Below are positions 1 through 9,033 of a stretch of 64,000 nucleotides of DNA, one piece after another. A model generated the notes under the pieces. That model made no database searches. It saw only the letters and a program-made list of their open reading frames with translations, and was not told where the DNA came from. The stretch covers positions 180,655 to 244,654 of the forward strand of contig NZ_CABPTY010000001.1 in the NCBI RefSeq assembly GCF_902460415.1. The letters run 5' to 3'. Every line of letters starts with the position of its first letter. Within the stretch, counting starts at the first letter, position 1. Position numbers and translations under genes: made by a program. The DNA comes from Campylobacter_A concisus_Y. Its GTDB lineage: Bacteria > Campylobacterota > Campylobacteria > Campylobacterales > Campylobacteraceae.

Positions 1-97
1 CAAATATATAAAAAAGCTTGTATTTTACCTTTTAACATATTCATATAAGTATTATGCTTTTAAAATTATCTTTTTTAAAATGAAGGTCATATTTGAT

Positions 98-137
98 TTT
101 TTGAAAACTTACACATTAAAAAGTAAGTTTTCAAAAA
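98..137 (-). terminator. Stem-loop terminator after the ppx-yqeY unit
   Basis: Perfect inverted repeat with 15-base arms (98-112 and 123-137) around a 10-base A-rich loop. It lies 26 bases past the stop of the minus-strand YqeY gene. The arms are A/T-rich at the outer ends, so the stem supplies its own U-rich tail in either direction. Bases 1-97 hold no gene I can support. Confidence 0.7.
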
Positions 138-163
138 TTAGAAGCTTTATAAGATTGTAGATT

Positions 164-595
164 TTAAGCCAAAAGCTCTTTTGCGATCATACTTATGCGT
201 TTTGCTTCAGCACTTGCTCCGATCTCATCTTTTGCTATTTTCATTACATCGCCTAAATTTTTACCAGCTCTTTCAATAATATTTTTTATTTTCTCTTTAA
301 GCTCTTCATCGCTTAGTTGTACTGGCAAATATGCTTTAATGAGTTCAATCTCGCCCTGCTCTTTTTTAGCCAAATCCTCTCTAGCGCCTTTTATATAAAG
401 CTCAACCGAGTCAGCCCTCTTTTTGATCTCCTTTTGAAGCAGTGGAAGTACCACTTCATCAGTCATTTCAATCCTTTGATCGACTTCAACTTGCTTAAGT
501 GCTGCATTTAGCGTTCTTAAAGTATCTCTTTTAAACTCATCTTTTGCCTTCATAGCCTCTTTTATATCAGCTAAAATTTGCTCTCTTATACTCAT
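164..595 (-). CDS. GatB/YqeY domain protein
   Basis: This 143-residue protein is the stand-alone YqeY type, related to the C-terminal tail domain of the GatB amidotransferase subunit. Members are thought to act near tRNA or tRNA-dependent amidation, but their exact role is not settled. The family features seen are an N-terminal basic helix with KRDTLR, a central acidic/lysine helix, the segment IKAYLPVQLSDEEL (about residues 86-99) and the GDVMK block near the C-terminus. Length is typical. The ATG at 595 follows a GGAG-type ribosome site (minus-strand reading of 597-605). It sits 30 bases downstream of the Ppx/GppA gene on the same strand, so the two are probably co-transcribed and end at the stem-loop at 98-137. 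Confidence 0.88.
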   Translation of the reverse strand: MSIREQILADIKEAMKAKDEFKRDTLRTLNAALKQVEVDQRIEMTDEVVLPLLQKEIKKRADSVELYIKGAREDLAKKEQGEIELIKAYLPVQLSDEELKEKIKNIIERAGKNLGDVMKIAKDEIGASAEAKRISMIAKELLA

Positions 596-625
596 TTCCT
601 CTCCTTTAAATTTTTGAAATATTAA

Positions 626-1528
626 CTAAAAATTTGTGATAATTTCTTGAAATTTTCCTTGCAGATAGGCCACACCAACACCCTCTCTAAGCCCATCGTC
701 AATAACTAAAAATTTTGCTTCTTGCCCGACTAAAAGCTCCTCTAAAAGCAAGGTTCCAGCGATGAGCGGATACTTTCTACCTCTTCCAACCGCCACATCA
801 GCGCTCTTATCGTCCATCTTTAAAAGCTCATTTACAAACCAGGCAAGATCGTCATTTTTAAGCTCAAGTCCGCTTACTTTTTTTGGATCATAGTTCTCGT
901 AGTTAAGTCCAAGTCGTAGCGCTGCGATAGTAGTTGGTACGCCAGAAGTCAGCACGATAAATCTATTTTTTAAGCTATTTAAAAATTCTCTTGCATCTTT
1001 TGTATAAAATTTTGCATTTTTTTGCATTAAATCAAGTGTTTTAAATTTCTCAAAAAATGTAATAATGCCAAATTTAAAACTCATAAAATTTCCATTTTCA
1101 CCGATCTCTGAGCTTGCTCCACCGATGTCAATGATGCTAAATTTTTCATTGATTCCAAGCTTTTTAAAAGCATTTTGAACACCCAAAAATGTAAGCTTTG
1201 CTTCTACTTTACCGCTGATGATATGAAAATTTATGCCAAATTTCTCTCTTATCTCGCTAAAAATTTTCCCGCTATTTGACGCCACCCTAAAAGCCTCAGT
1301 TGCGACTGCTACGCATTTAAATTTATCAAAGTCAAATTTACTTTTAGCCTCCGATATCGCTTCAAAGAGCCTATTTTTGGACTCATCTGCTATCTTGCCA
1401 CTTTCATTTAGTCCTCTAGCAGCTCCTACTATCTTTTCATAAATTTGCTCATTACTAAAGCCATTTTGCTCTTTTTTGACAAGTGCTACACGAAATGTGT
1501 TTGAGCCAAGATCGATCGCTATAACCAA
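626..1528 (-). CDS. Ppx/GppA family phosphatase
   Basis: This is a 300-residue member of the ASKHA-fold exopolyphosphatase / guanosine pentaphosphate phosphatase family. It would remove terminal phosphates from polyphosphate and/or convert pppGpp to ppGpp in the cytoplasm. The first phosphate motif AIDLGSNTFR lies at residues 4-13, the family block VATEAFR at 75-81 and the second phosphate motif IDIGGASSEI at about 133-142. It matches the short, single-module form; the C-terminal HD domain of E. coli Ppx is absent. Sequence alone does not separate polyphosphatase from pppGpp hydrolase. It is the first gene of a two-gene unit with the YqeY gene. Confidence 0.88.
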   Translation of the reverse strand: MVIAIDLGSNTFRVALVKKEQNGFSNEQIYEKIVGAARGLNESGKIADESKNRLFEAISEAKSKFDFDKFKCVAVATEAFRVASNSGKIFSEIREKFGINFHIISGKVEAKLTFLGVQNAFKKLGINEKFSIIDIGGASSEIGENGNFMSFKFGIITFFEKFKTLDLMQKNAKFYTKDAREFLNSLKNRFIVLTSGVPTTIAALRLGLNYENYDPKKVSGLELKNDDLAWFVNELLKMDDKSADVAVGRGRKYPLIAGTLLLEELLVGQEAKFLVIDDGLREGVGVAYLQGKFQEIITNF

Positions 1529-1621
1529 AATTTATCCTTAAAATTTTTGCAGATTCTAACATATGATAATTTAGTATCATTTAAAGTTGAAAAATTCTAA
1601 AAACTTTAATATTTTTCAAGA

Positions 1622-1627
1622 TATAAT
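1622..1627 (+). promoter_or_regulatory. -10 box for the phosphate transporter gene
   Basis: TATAAT lies 30 bases before the TTG start at 1658, with A/T-rich sequence upstream and no clear -35 hexamer. This is usual for Campylobacter sigma-70 promoters. A purine-rich AAGGGGG ribosome site lies at about 1646-1652. Confidence 0.6.
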
Positions 1628-1657
1628 CCCTATCAAAAACCTTATAAGGGGGCTTGA

Positions 1658-3196
1658 TTGCTTCGAGATAACTTATTAGCATTTGTTATTTTTGCAATTT
1701 GTAGCGTTGGATTTTTCGTTTGGGGCTATCAGTACATCCCGACAAATAACTACTTTTTATTCTTGATCGCTGGTATGTTTGGTCTTTTTATGGCCTTTAA
1801 TATCGGTGGAAATGACGTTGCAAACAGCTTTGGCACAAGCGTTGGCGCTAAGACTCTTACGCTTAAGCAAGCTCTCATCATCGCAGCCATTTTTGAGCTT
1901 AGCGGTGCGATATTTGCAGGATCAGAGGTTACAAATACGATTAGAAACGAGATCGTGAAATTTCCAAGCGATCTAAATCCGATGAAATTTGTCATCATCA
2001 TGATCTCAGCCCTTCTTAGCTCTGGTCTTTGGCTCTTTTATGCGTCTAAAAAAGGTCTACCAGTCTCAACCACTCACTCGATCGTTGGCGGCATCGTTGG
2101 TGCAGGACTTGCTATGGGTTTTATGATAAAAGATCCAGAACCATTTAGCATGGTCTCATGGAGTGAGATCGGTAGAATTGCCGTAAGTTGGGTCATTTCG
2201 CCACTGCTTGGCGGCGTGATGTCTTACGTTATATTTGGCTACGTAAAAAGTAAGATTATTGAGCCAACACATGAGCTTAAAATGAATCTAAAAGCTCTAA
2301 AAGCTGAGCGAAAAGCATATAAAGAAAGCTTTGTAAAAGCACTAAAAACAAAGCCGGCCGAGGAGCAGATAGCTACTCTTTCAAAGATCGCAGTTATCGA
2401 TGAGGACGAGATCGAAACCACTGAATACAGCGAGTACCGCTCAAAAATTCGTATCATGAAAGATAGCGAAAAAGAGATAGATACTTTTAAAGCAATGAAA
2501 AAGCATATCCCAATTATCGCTGGATTTGCAGCAATGGTCATCTCATCAATGATGCTTTTTAAAGGACTGGAGCATATAAATTTAGCCTTTAGCATCATCC
2601 AAACTATCTGGATCATCTTCGTCATCGGTGCTCTAGCGTATCTTGCAAGCCTTGCTATTATAAACGTCATGAGCAAAAACGATAGCGAAAAGAGTATCAA
2701 TAGAATTTTCTCATGGTTTCAAATTTTTACCGCTTCATCTTTTGCATTTTCACATGGTGCAAACGATATCGCAAACGCAGTTGGACCATTTGCAGCCGTA
2801 CTTGATGTGCTAAAAACTGGCTCTATAAACGAAAGTTCACCCATACCAAGCATCGCAATGGTAACCTTTGGTATCTCGCTTGTCGTTGGGCTTTGGTTTT
2901 TAGGCAAAGAGGTCATCACCACTATCGGCTCAAAACTAGCTGAAATTTTACCGACAACTGGCTTTAGCGCGGAGCTTGCCTCAAGTATCGTCATACTTCT
3001 AGCCACAAAGCTTGGCATACCAGTTAGCTCAACTCATATCCTAATAGGCGCAGTTTTAGGCATCGGCATCGTAAATAAAAATGCAAACTGGAAAATGGTA
3101 AGACCAATCATTCTTGCTTGGCTCATCACGCTTCCAGCAGCTGCTATCTCATCAGCTATATTTTATTTTGCCCTTGCTAAATTTTTAGGCGTTTAG
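1658..3196 (+). CDS. Inorganic phosphate transporter, PiT family
   Basis: A 512-residue inner-membrane carrier that moves phosphate with protons or sodium. Both copies of the PHO-4 signature are visible: GGNDVANSFG (near residue 51) and HGANDIANAVG (near 366). Each half also has an SSTH/STTH-type motif (about 138 and 452), which is the inverted duplication typical of PiT. A charged hydrophilic domain (about residues 195-290, rich in K and E) separates the halves, as in other epsilonproteobacterial members. TTG is the start, supported by the G-rich ribosome site just upstream. The gene stands alone and ends at the stem-loop before clpB. Confidence 0.92.
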   Translation: MLRDNLLAFVIFAICSVGFFVWGYQYIPTNNYFLFLIAGMFGLFMAFNIGGNDVANSFGTSVGAKTLTLKQALIIAAIFELSGAIFAGSEVTNTIRNEIVKFPSDLNPMKFVIIMISALLSSGLWLFYASKKGLPVSTTHSIVGGIVGAGLAMGFMIKDPEPFSMVSWSEIGRIAVSWVISPLLGGVMSYVIFGYVKSKIIEPTHELKMNLKALKAERKAYKESFVKALKTKPAEEQIATLSKIAVIDEDEIETTEYSEYRSKIRIMKDSEKEIDTFKAMKKHIPIIAGFAAMVISSMMLFKGLEHINLAFSIIQTIWIIFVIGALAYLASLAIINVMSKNDSEKSINRIFSWFQIFTASSFAFSHGANDIANAVGPFAAVLDVLKTGSINESSPIPSIAMVTFGISLVVGLWFLGKEVITTIGSKLAEILPTTGFSAELASSIVILLATKLGIPVSSTHILIGAVLGIGIVNKNANWKMVRPIILAWLITLPAAAISSAIFYFALAKFLGV

Positions 3197-3262
3197 TCAT
3201 ATTTTTAAATAGCTAAACAGCCCTATTTTTTAGATAATTTTTGTATAAAATTTATATGAAGG

Positions 3263-3289
3263 CTTGGCAAGTTGATCCAACCTGCCAAG
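3263..3289. terminator. Stem-loop between convergent pit and clpB
   Basis: Arms CTTGGCAAGTTG (3263-3274) and CAACCTGCCAAG (3278-3289) pair with one mismatch around the loop ATC. Placed between two convergent stops, it probably ends transcripts from both sides, although neither flank has a long T run. Confidence 0.65.
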
Positions 3290-3300
3290 TAAATTTGAAG

Positions 3301-5874
3301 TTATTTTTTCTTAATGATGATCTTCTCACCATCGCTATCGATGGTGATCTCATCGCCGCTTTCAAGCTCATCTTTTAAGATCATATCAGCGATCTTATCT
3401 TCAACTAGCTCATAAAGCGCTCTTCTAAGAGGTCTTGCGCCATAAACTATGTCAAAGCCAGCTTTTGCGATAAATTTCTTAGCCTCTTCGCTTAAAATTG
3501 CCTTGATACCACGGTTATGAAGAGTCTTTTCAAGCTCTTTAAACATGATCTCAACGATAGAGATTAGACCTTGTTCATTTAGAGGATTAAATATGATAGT
3601 ATCATCAAGCCTATTTAAAAACTCAGGTTTAAAGTAGTTTTTAAGCTCGTTTTTAACAGCCGCATCACGATCTTCTCCCTTTAGCTCCATTATGAAATTT
3701 GAAGCAATATTTGAAGTTAAAATGATAATAGTGTTTTTAAAATCAACCGTTACGCCCTTATTATCAGTCGCACGTCCGTCATCTAAAATTCCCAAAAGTA
3801 TGTTAAATACATCTTTGTGGGCCTTTTCGACCTCGTCAAAGAGTATGACTGAGTAAGGTCTTCTGCGAACTGCCTCTGTTAGCTGACCGCCCTCGTCATA
3901 TCCAACATATCCTGGAGGTGCACCAAGAAGTCTGCTCACACTGTGTTTTTCCATATACTCGCTCATATCAAAACGAATGAGCGCCTTCTCATCGTCAAAT
4001 AAAAATTTAGCCAAAGCCTTAGCAGACTGAGTCTTGCCAACGCCTGTTGGTCCAAGAAATAAAAATGAACCAATAGGCCTTTGGCCTTCGTTTAGCCCTG
4101 CTTTATTTCTCTTAACAGCACGTGCAAGTGCGTGCAGTGCGTCATCTTGACCGACAACGCTCTCTCTTAGATGCTCTTCGATGCGCAGATATTTCTCTTT
4201 TTCGCTTGTTAGCATCTTTTTAACTGAAATTCCAGTCCATTTGCTCAAAATTTCAGCCACAAGCTCTTCATCGACTTGATTTTTAAGAAGCACACCCTCT
4301 TTTTTCATGTGCTCCCATTTTTCTTCAAGCTCGTGTTTGTGCTTTTTAGCGTCTGCTATTTTGCCGTATTCTATCTCGGCAGCTTTTTGAAGATCGCCAT
4401 TTCTTTTTGCTATCTCGGCTTGTGATTTTAAGCTATCGATCTCTTTTGTTGCTTTTGAAATTCCGCCAAAAACAGCCTTTTCGTTTTCAAATTTAGTATC
4501 AAGCGCTAGCTTTTTCTCATTTAGGTCAGCTATCTCTTTTTCGATCTCGCCAAGTCTTTCTTTATTTTTATCCGCATCCTCCATCTTTAGCGCTTCTTTT
4601 TCTACTTGAAGCGTTACGATCTCGCGTTTTATCTTTGAAAGCTCGTATGGCTCGCTCTCTATTTGCATCTTAAGCTCAGCTGCTGCCTCGTCTATAAGGT
4701 CTATCGCCTTATCTGGCAAGAAGCGGTTTGCGATGTATCGGTCACTTAGTCTTGCTGCAGCAACTAGCGCGCTATCTGTTATCGTGATACCGTGATGAAC
4801 TTCAAGGCGCTCTTTTATACCACGTAAAATTTGAAGTGCCTCATTTACACTTGGCTCTTTAACGTCTATTGGTTGAAAACGCCTTTGAAGTGCTGCATCT
4901 TTTTCAAAGTATTTTCTATATTCTTTTAATGTCGTAGCACCAACGGCGTGAAGCTCTCCACGTGCAAGAGCTGGTTTTAGGATATTTGCAGCGTCCATTC
5001 CGCCCTCGCTCGCACCAGCTCCAACTATGGTGTGAATTTCATCTATAAAAAGTATGATATTGCCAGCTTTTTTGACCTCGTCGATGACAGCTTTTAGTCT
5101 ATCTTCAAACTCACCTCTATACTTTGCGCCAGCTACAACTGCACTCATATCAAGCGCGATGACACGCTTGTTTGCAAGGCTTGTTGGCACATCGCGAGCC
5201 ACTATCTTTTGAGCTAGCCCCTCAACGATAGCTGTTTTACCAACACCTGGCTCGCCAAGCAAGATAGGGTTATTTTTGCTCTTTCTTATTAAAATTTGCA
5301 TCATCCTAGTGATCTCTTCATCACGGCCGATGACTGGATCAAGCTCTTTATTTAGCGCTTTTTGCGTTAGATCGATACCAAATTTCTCTAAACTATCAAG
5401 GGTATCATCGCCAGTTTGGCTATCTATCTTTTTACCACCTCTTATGCTCTCAAGGTTCTTTTTGATCTCTAAGATATCGCAAAATTTGCTTAAAATTTGT
5501 TTGATCTCACTAAGCTCAAGAGATGAGATGATCCATGTATCAACAGCTATGTAGCTATCGCCCATGCTTACCATTAAAGCTTTTGCATTTTCAAGCGAAT
5601 TTATAAGCTCTCTTGAAACTGAAACGTTATCTTTTGTGACATTTGAGCTGCTTGGGAGTGACGAGATCTTGCTTTTTATCTCAAGCTCGACCGCGTCTTT
5701 ACTTATGTTCATCTTATTAAATACTTGATTCAAAATAGAATTACTATCAGCGAGCAAAGCCCAAAAGACGTGAAGTGGCACAACTTGTGGATTTTTAGAA
5801 AAGATCGCTAAGCTAACGCCTTTTTCAAGTGTCTCTTGCATCTGCGCTGTTAAATTTTCTGTTATGTCAGCCAT
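3301..5874 (-). CDS. clpB: ATP-dependent disaggregase ClpB
   Basis: This 857-residue Hsp100 chaperone threads aggregated proteins through its hexameric pore and works with DnaK in the cytoplasm. The N-terminal double Clp repeat covers about 1-150. The first AAA+ domain has Walker A GEPGVGKT at 207-214 and a Walker B ending FIDEIHT. The coiled-coil M domain (about 400-525), absent from ClpA, identifies it as ClpB. The second AAA+ domain has Walker A GPTGVGKT near 605, followed by the D2-small domain. Full length. ATG at 5874 follows AAGGAGC. The promoter region at 5907-5936 carries a HAIR-like inverted repeat, which suggests heat-shock repression by HspR. The next gene, ctpA, is divergent, as in C. 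jejuni. Confidence 0.96.
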   Translation of the reverse strand: MADITENLTAQMQETLEKGVSLAIFSKNPQVVPLHVFWALLADSNSILNQVFNKMNISKDAVELEIKSKISSLPSSSNVTKDNVSVSRELINSLENAKALMVSMGDSYIAVDTWIISSLELSEIKQILSKFCDILEIKKNLESIRGGKKIDSQTGDDTLDSLEKFGIDLTQKALNKELDPVIGRDEEITRMMQILIRKSKNNPILLGEPGVGKTAIVEGLAQKIVARDVPTSLANKRVIALDMSAVVAGAKYRGEFEDRLKAVIDEVKKAGNIILFIDEIHTIVGAGASEGGMDAANILKPALARGELHAVGATTLKEYRKYFEKDAALQRRFQPIDVKEPSVNEALQILRGIKERLEVHHGITITDSALVAAARLSDRYIANRFLPDKAIDLIDEAAAELKMQIESEPYELSKIKREIVTLQVEKEALKMEDADKNKERLGEIEKEIADLNEKKLALDTKFENEKAVFGGISKATKEIDSLKSQAEIAKRNGDLQKAAEIEYGKIADAKKHKHELEEKWEHMKKEGVLLKNQVDEELVAEILSKWTGISVKKMLTSEKEKYLRIEEHLRESVVGQDDALHALARAVKRNKAGLNEGQRPIGSFLFLGPTGVGKTQSAKALAKFLFDDEKALIRFDMSEYMEKHSVSRLLGAPPGYVGYDEGGQLTEAVRRRPYSVILFDEVEKAHKDVFNILLGILDDGRATDNKGVTVDFKNTIIILTSNIASNFIMELKGEDRDAAVKNELKNYFKPEFLNRLDDTIIFNPLNEQGLISIVEIMFKELEKTLHNRGIKAILSEEAKKFIAKAGFDIVYGARPLRRALYELVEDKIADMILKDELESGDEITIDSDGEKIIIKKK

Positions 5875-5906
5875 TAAAGCTCCTTAAGTTATTTTATAAT
5901 GGCGGC

Positions 5907-5936
5907 ATTATATAACTTTAGTCTTATATTGTCAAG
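5907..5936 (-). promoter_or_regulatory. clpB promoter with overlapping HAIR-like operator
   Basis: On the minus strand, TTGACA (5930-5935) and TATAAT (5907-5912) are separated by exactly 17 bases: a consensus sigma-70 promoter, 33 bases before the clpB ATG. Overlapping the -35 and spacer (5916-5936) is CTTGACA-N7-ACTAAAG. This has the arm length and 7-base gap of the HspR operator HAIR (CTTGAGT-N7-ACTCAAG) and matches 11 of its 14 fixed positions. Repressor identity is inference. Confidence 0.6.
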
Positions 5937-6093
5937 TATATTTATAACATTTATCACTCTTTTTATTTAATTGCTAAAATTTGCTGTTATAAATTTGTGT
6001 TAAAAATAGACAAAAGCTAAAAATATAAGGCTAAATTTATGCTTTTTTTAGCCAAATGTTAATAAAATTGAGCCAAAAAATATAGGAGATATT

Positions 6094-7398
6094 TTGAATA
6101 AATTTACTAGATCTTTTGCGCTAAAAATAACAGGCGCCCTACTCATCTCAAGCGTAACAGTAAATGCGCTTTTTGCTAAAACTGAAGATGAGGCGAGTGC
6201 GAAACTTGAAGCACTTTCAAAACTTACAAAAACCATCTCAACTGTTGAAAAATACTACGTTGATGACATTAAATTTAAAGAGATAATCGACAAAGCCATT
6301 GCTGGTTTGATGCAAAATTTGGACGCTCACTCGAGCTTTTTAAATGAAAAAGCATATAAAGATATGCAGGTGCAAACAAGCGGCGAATTTGGCGGGCTTG
6401 GCATAACAGTTGGCATGAAAGATAGCGCACTAACCGTTATCTCGCCTATCGAGGACACTCCAGCTGATAAAGCAGGCATAAAGGCAGGCGATATCATTTT
6501 AAGGATCGATGGCAACTCAACTATCGGCACAACGATAGATGAAGCTGTAAATAAGATGCGCGGCAAGCCAAAAACTCCGATAACAATTACGATCTTAAGA
6601 AAAGGCGAGCAAAAGCCATTTGACGTAAAGATCATAAGAGATCTTATAAAGGTTGAATCTGTCTATGCAAAAATGATAGAAAATGAAAACATCCTTTATA
6701 TACGCGTCACAAATTTTGACAAAAACGTCGTCACAAAGGTAAAAGAGGCGATCAAAGAGCATCCTAAAGCAAATGGCATCATACTTGATCTTAGAAACAA
6801 CCCTGGCGGTCTTTTAAATCAAGCTGTTGATCTAGTGGATCTTTTCGTAGATAACGGTATCATCGTATCTCAAAAGGGTCGTGATGCATCTGAAAATGTA
6901 GAGTATAAAGCAAGCGCTAGCAAAACCTTATCAAAACTCCCACTTGTTGTCCTTGTAAATGGCGGAAGTGCAAGTGCTAGCGAGATCGTAAGCGGTTCAT
7001 TGCAAGATCATAAGCGTGCGGTGATAATCGGCGAAAACACATTTGGTAAAGGCAGCGTTCAGGTGATCTTACCAATAGACGATACAGAAGCGCTAAGACT
7101 GACCATCGCAAGATACTACTTGCCAAGTGGCAGAACTATCCAAGCTGTTGGCGTAACGCCTGATGTAGTCGTACATCCTGGCAAAGTGCCACAAAGCGAC
7201 GATAGTGCGTTTAGCATCAAAGAGAGTGAGCTAAAAGCGCACCTAAAAAGCGAACTAAACAAGATAAATCCTACAAGTGAGGGCAATAAAACTGAAGCAA
7301 AAGATGATAAAAAGATAATCACGCAAAAAAAAGTTGATGAAGATATTCAATTAAAAACAGCGATTGACACGATCAAAATTTTAAAAATAAAACAATAA
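6094..7398 (+). CDS. ctpA: Carboxy-terminal processing protease (S41), CtpA-type
   Basis: A 434-residue periplasmic serine protease that trims C-termini of envelope proteins. A signal sequence occupies about residues 1-28 (hydrophobic core ending NALFAK). A PDZ domain covers about 95-170 (GGLGITVGMKD...GIKAGDIIL). The S41 core carries GGSASASEI with Ser294 as likely nucleophile and Lys319 in TFGKGSVQ as general base, spaced 25 residues apart as in Prc. The tail after about 390 is charged and low-complexity. TTG start after AGGAGAT. It is followed 17 bases later by purC, the same order as in C. jejuni. Confidence 0.92.
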   Translation: MNKFTRSFALKITGALLISSVTVNALFAKTEDEASAKLEALSKLTKTISTVEKYYVDDIKFKEIIDKAIAGLMQNLDAHSSFLNEKAYKDMQVQTSGEFGGLGITVGMKDSALTVISPIEDTPADKAGIKAGDIILRIDGNSTIGTTIDEAVNKMRGKPKTPITITILRKGEQKPFDVKIIRDLIKVESVYAKMIENENILYIRVTNFDKNVVTKVKEAIKEHPKANGIILDLRNNPGGLLNQAVDLVDLFVDNGIIVSQKGRDASENVEYKASASKTLSKLPLVVLVNGGSASASEIVSGSLQDHKRAVIIGENTFGKGSVQVILPIDDTEALRLTIARYYLPSGRTIQAVGVTPDVVVHPGKVPQSDDSAFSIKESELKAHLKSELNKINPTSEGNKTEAKDDKKIITQKKVDEDIQLKTAIDTIKILKIKQ

Positions 7399-7415
7399 AT
7401 TAGAAGGAGATCTCC

Positions 7416-8126
7416 ATGCAAAAAAGAGAGCTTATTTACGAGGGAAAAGGTAAAAAAATGTATGCCACAGACGATGCAAATCTGCTTGTGGCTGAATTTA
7501 AAGACGATCTAACAGCATTTGATGCTCAAAAAAGAGGCAACGAAGCTGGTAAAGGCGCATTAAATAATAAAATTTCAACACAGCTTTTTAAGCTTTTGGA
7601 GAGTAAAGGCATCGTGACTGACCTAGTTGAGACTATCAGCGACACTGAGCAAGTAGTCAAAAAATGTGAGATCATACCTCTTGAAGTTGTTGTTAGAAAC
7701 ATTGCAACTGGCTCACTAAGCAAAAGACTTGGCATAAAAGAAGGCACGGTTTTACCTTTTACACTTGTTGAGTTTTACTACAAAAACGACGATTTGCACG
7801 ATCCATTAGTAACAGATGAGCACTGTATCATTATGGGATTAGTAAAGAGTGAAAAAGATCTTCAAACTCTAAGACACACAGCAAGAGAGATCAACTCTAT
7901 ATTATTTAAATTTTTTGCCGAAAGAGATCTAAAACTAGTTGATTTTAAAATAGAATTTGGTATCGACAAAGACGGCAATATCATTTTAGCTGATGAAATA
8001 AGCCCTGATAGTTGTAGATTCTGGGATGCTAAAACCAATGAAAAACTTGACAAAGATAGATTTAGACAAGACCTTGGTAGCGTAAAAGTCGCTTACGAAG
8101 AAGTTTTAAGAAGAATTTTATCGTAA
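7416..8126 (+). CDS. purC: Phosphoribosylaminoimidazole-succinocarboxamide synthase
   Basis: SAICAR synthase joins CAIR and aspartate with ATP in purine biosynthesis. At 236 residues it is the usual bacterial length. Hallmarks are YEGKGKKMY at residues 5-13, the VEVVVRN-type block (LEVVVRNIATGSL, about 88-100) and DEISPDSCRFWD near 195-206. ATG is preceded by AGAAGGAGAT. It is the first of three pur genes (purC-purS-purQ) packed with gaps of 8 and -4 bases. Confidence 0.97.
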   Translation: MQKRELIYEGKGKKMYATDDANLLVAEFKDDLTAFDAQKRGNEAGKGALNNKISTQLFKLLESKGIVTDLVETISDTEQVVKKCEIIPLEVVVRNIATGSLSKRLGIKEGTVLPFTLVEFYYKNDDLHDPLVTDEHCIIMGLVKSEKDLQTLRHTAREINSILFKFFAERDLKLVDFKIEFGIDKDGNIILADEISPDSCRFWDAKTNEKLDKDRFRQDLGSVKVAYEEVLRRILS

Positions 8127-8134
8127 GGACAAAG

Positions 8135-8371
8135 ATGAAAGCTGTTGTAAATATAGCATTAAGAAGTGGGGTCCTTGACCCTGCTGGCAAAGCAGTGGAG
8201 CATGCTTTAAATTCTCTTGGATTTAGCGGTGTATCAAATGTCAGGATAGGCAAACAAATCGTTTTAGATATCGACGAGAGTGATAAAACTAAGGCAAACG
8301 AGCAGTTAAAAGTGATGTGTGAAGAGCTTTTAGCAAATACCGTCATCGAAGACTATGAGATCGTGTTATGA
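8135..8371 (+). CDS. purS: Phosphoribosylformylglycinamidine synthase subunit PurS
   Basis: A 78-residue small subunit of the three-part FGAM synthase (PurS, PurQ, PurL). It bridges the glutaminase and synthetase subunits. The conserved start (KAVVNIALRSGVLDPAGKA) and the SNVRIGK block are clear. Its stop overlaps the purQ start as ATGA, implying coupled translation. PurL is not in this window. Confidence 0.95.
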   Translation: MKAVVNIALRSGVLDPAGKAVEHALNSLGFSGVSNVRIGKQIVLDIDESDKTKANEQLKVMCEELLANTVIEDYEIVL

Positions 8372-9033
8372 AAGTAGCGATCATACTTTTTCCTGGCACA
8401 AACTGCGAAGAAGACACAGCTCACGCATTTAAACTACTTGACTGCCAAACACAAATAATCTGGCACAAAGAAGATAAAATAGATGCTGACCTGGTCGTGC
8501 TTCCAGGCGGTTTTAGCTATGGAGATTATCTAAGAACAGCTGCGATAGCTAAATTTAGCCCAGCTATGCAAGCTGTAAAAAAGCATGCAAAAAAAGGCGG
8601 CTATATCTTAGGAATTTGCAATGGTTTTCAGATGCTACTTGAGCTTGGACTCTTAAAGGGTGCGATGAGAAGAAATGAAAATTTAAATTTCGTCTCAAAA
8701 TATCACCACCTAAAGGTAATCTCAAATAACAATAAATTCTTAGCAAATTTAGCCAAAAATGAAGTAGTTAATATCCCTATTGCTCACGGTGAGGGCAACT
8801 ATTATACTGATGAAAACACTCTAAAAGGTCTTTACGACAACGATCAAGTATTACTAAAATACTGTGATGCCAAAGGTAACGAAATAAATCCAAATGGCTC
8901 AGTCGACAATATAGCTGGAATCTGCGATGAAAGCAAAAAGATTTTTGGTCTTATGCCTCATCCTGAGCGTGCTTGTGAGAAAATTTTAGGTACAGATGAT
9001 GGCATGAAGATGCTAAAAGGTCTAGTTTGGTAA
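8368..9033 (+). CDS. purQ: Phosphoribosylformylglycinamidine synthase subunit PurQ
   Basis: The 221-residue class I glutamine amidotransferase subunit supplies ammonia for FGAR amidation. The nucleophile elbow GICNGFQML contains the catalytic Cys (near residue 87), and MPHPERACE near the C-terminus provides the His and Glu of the triad. The oxyanion segment VLPGGFSYGDYLR lies at about residues 45-57. It overlaps purS by 4 bases and the next gene by 7. Confidence 0.97.
   Translation: MKVAIILFPGTNCEEDTAHAFKLLDCQTQIIWHKEDKIDADLVVLPGGFSYGDYLRTAAIAKFSPAMQAVKKHAKKGGYILGICNGFQMLLELGLLKGAMRRNENLNFVSKYHHLKVISNNNKFLANLAKNEVVNIPIAHGEGNYYTDENTLKGLYDNDQVLLKYCDAKGNEINPNGSVDNIAGICDESKKIFGLMPHPERACEKILGTDDGMKMLKGLVW

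Noticed and set aside
6029..6053. Inverted repeat GGCTAAA-N11-TTTAGCC in the ctpA leader
   Set aside because: Could be a leader hairpin, but arms are short and A/T-rich and no regulator or RNA family fits; not enough to call.
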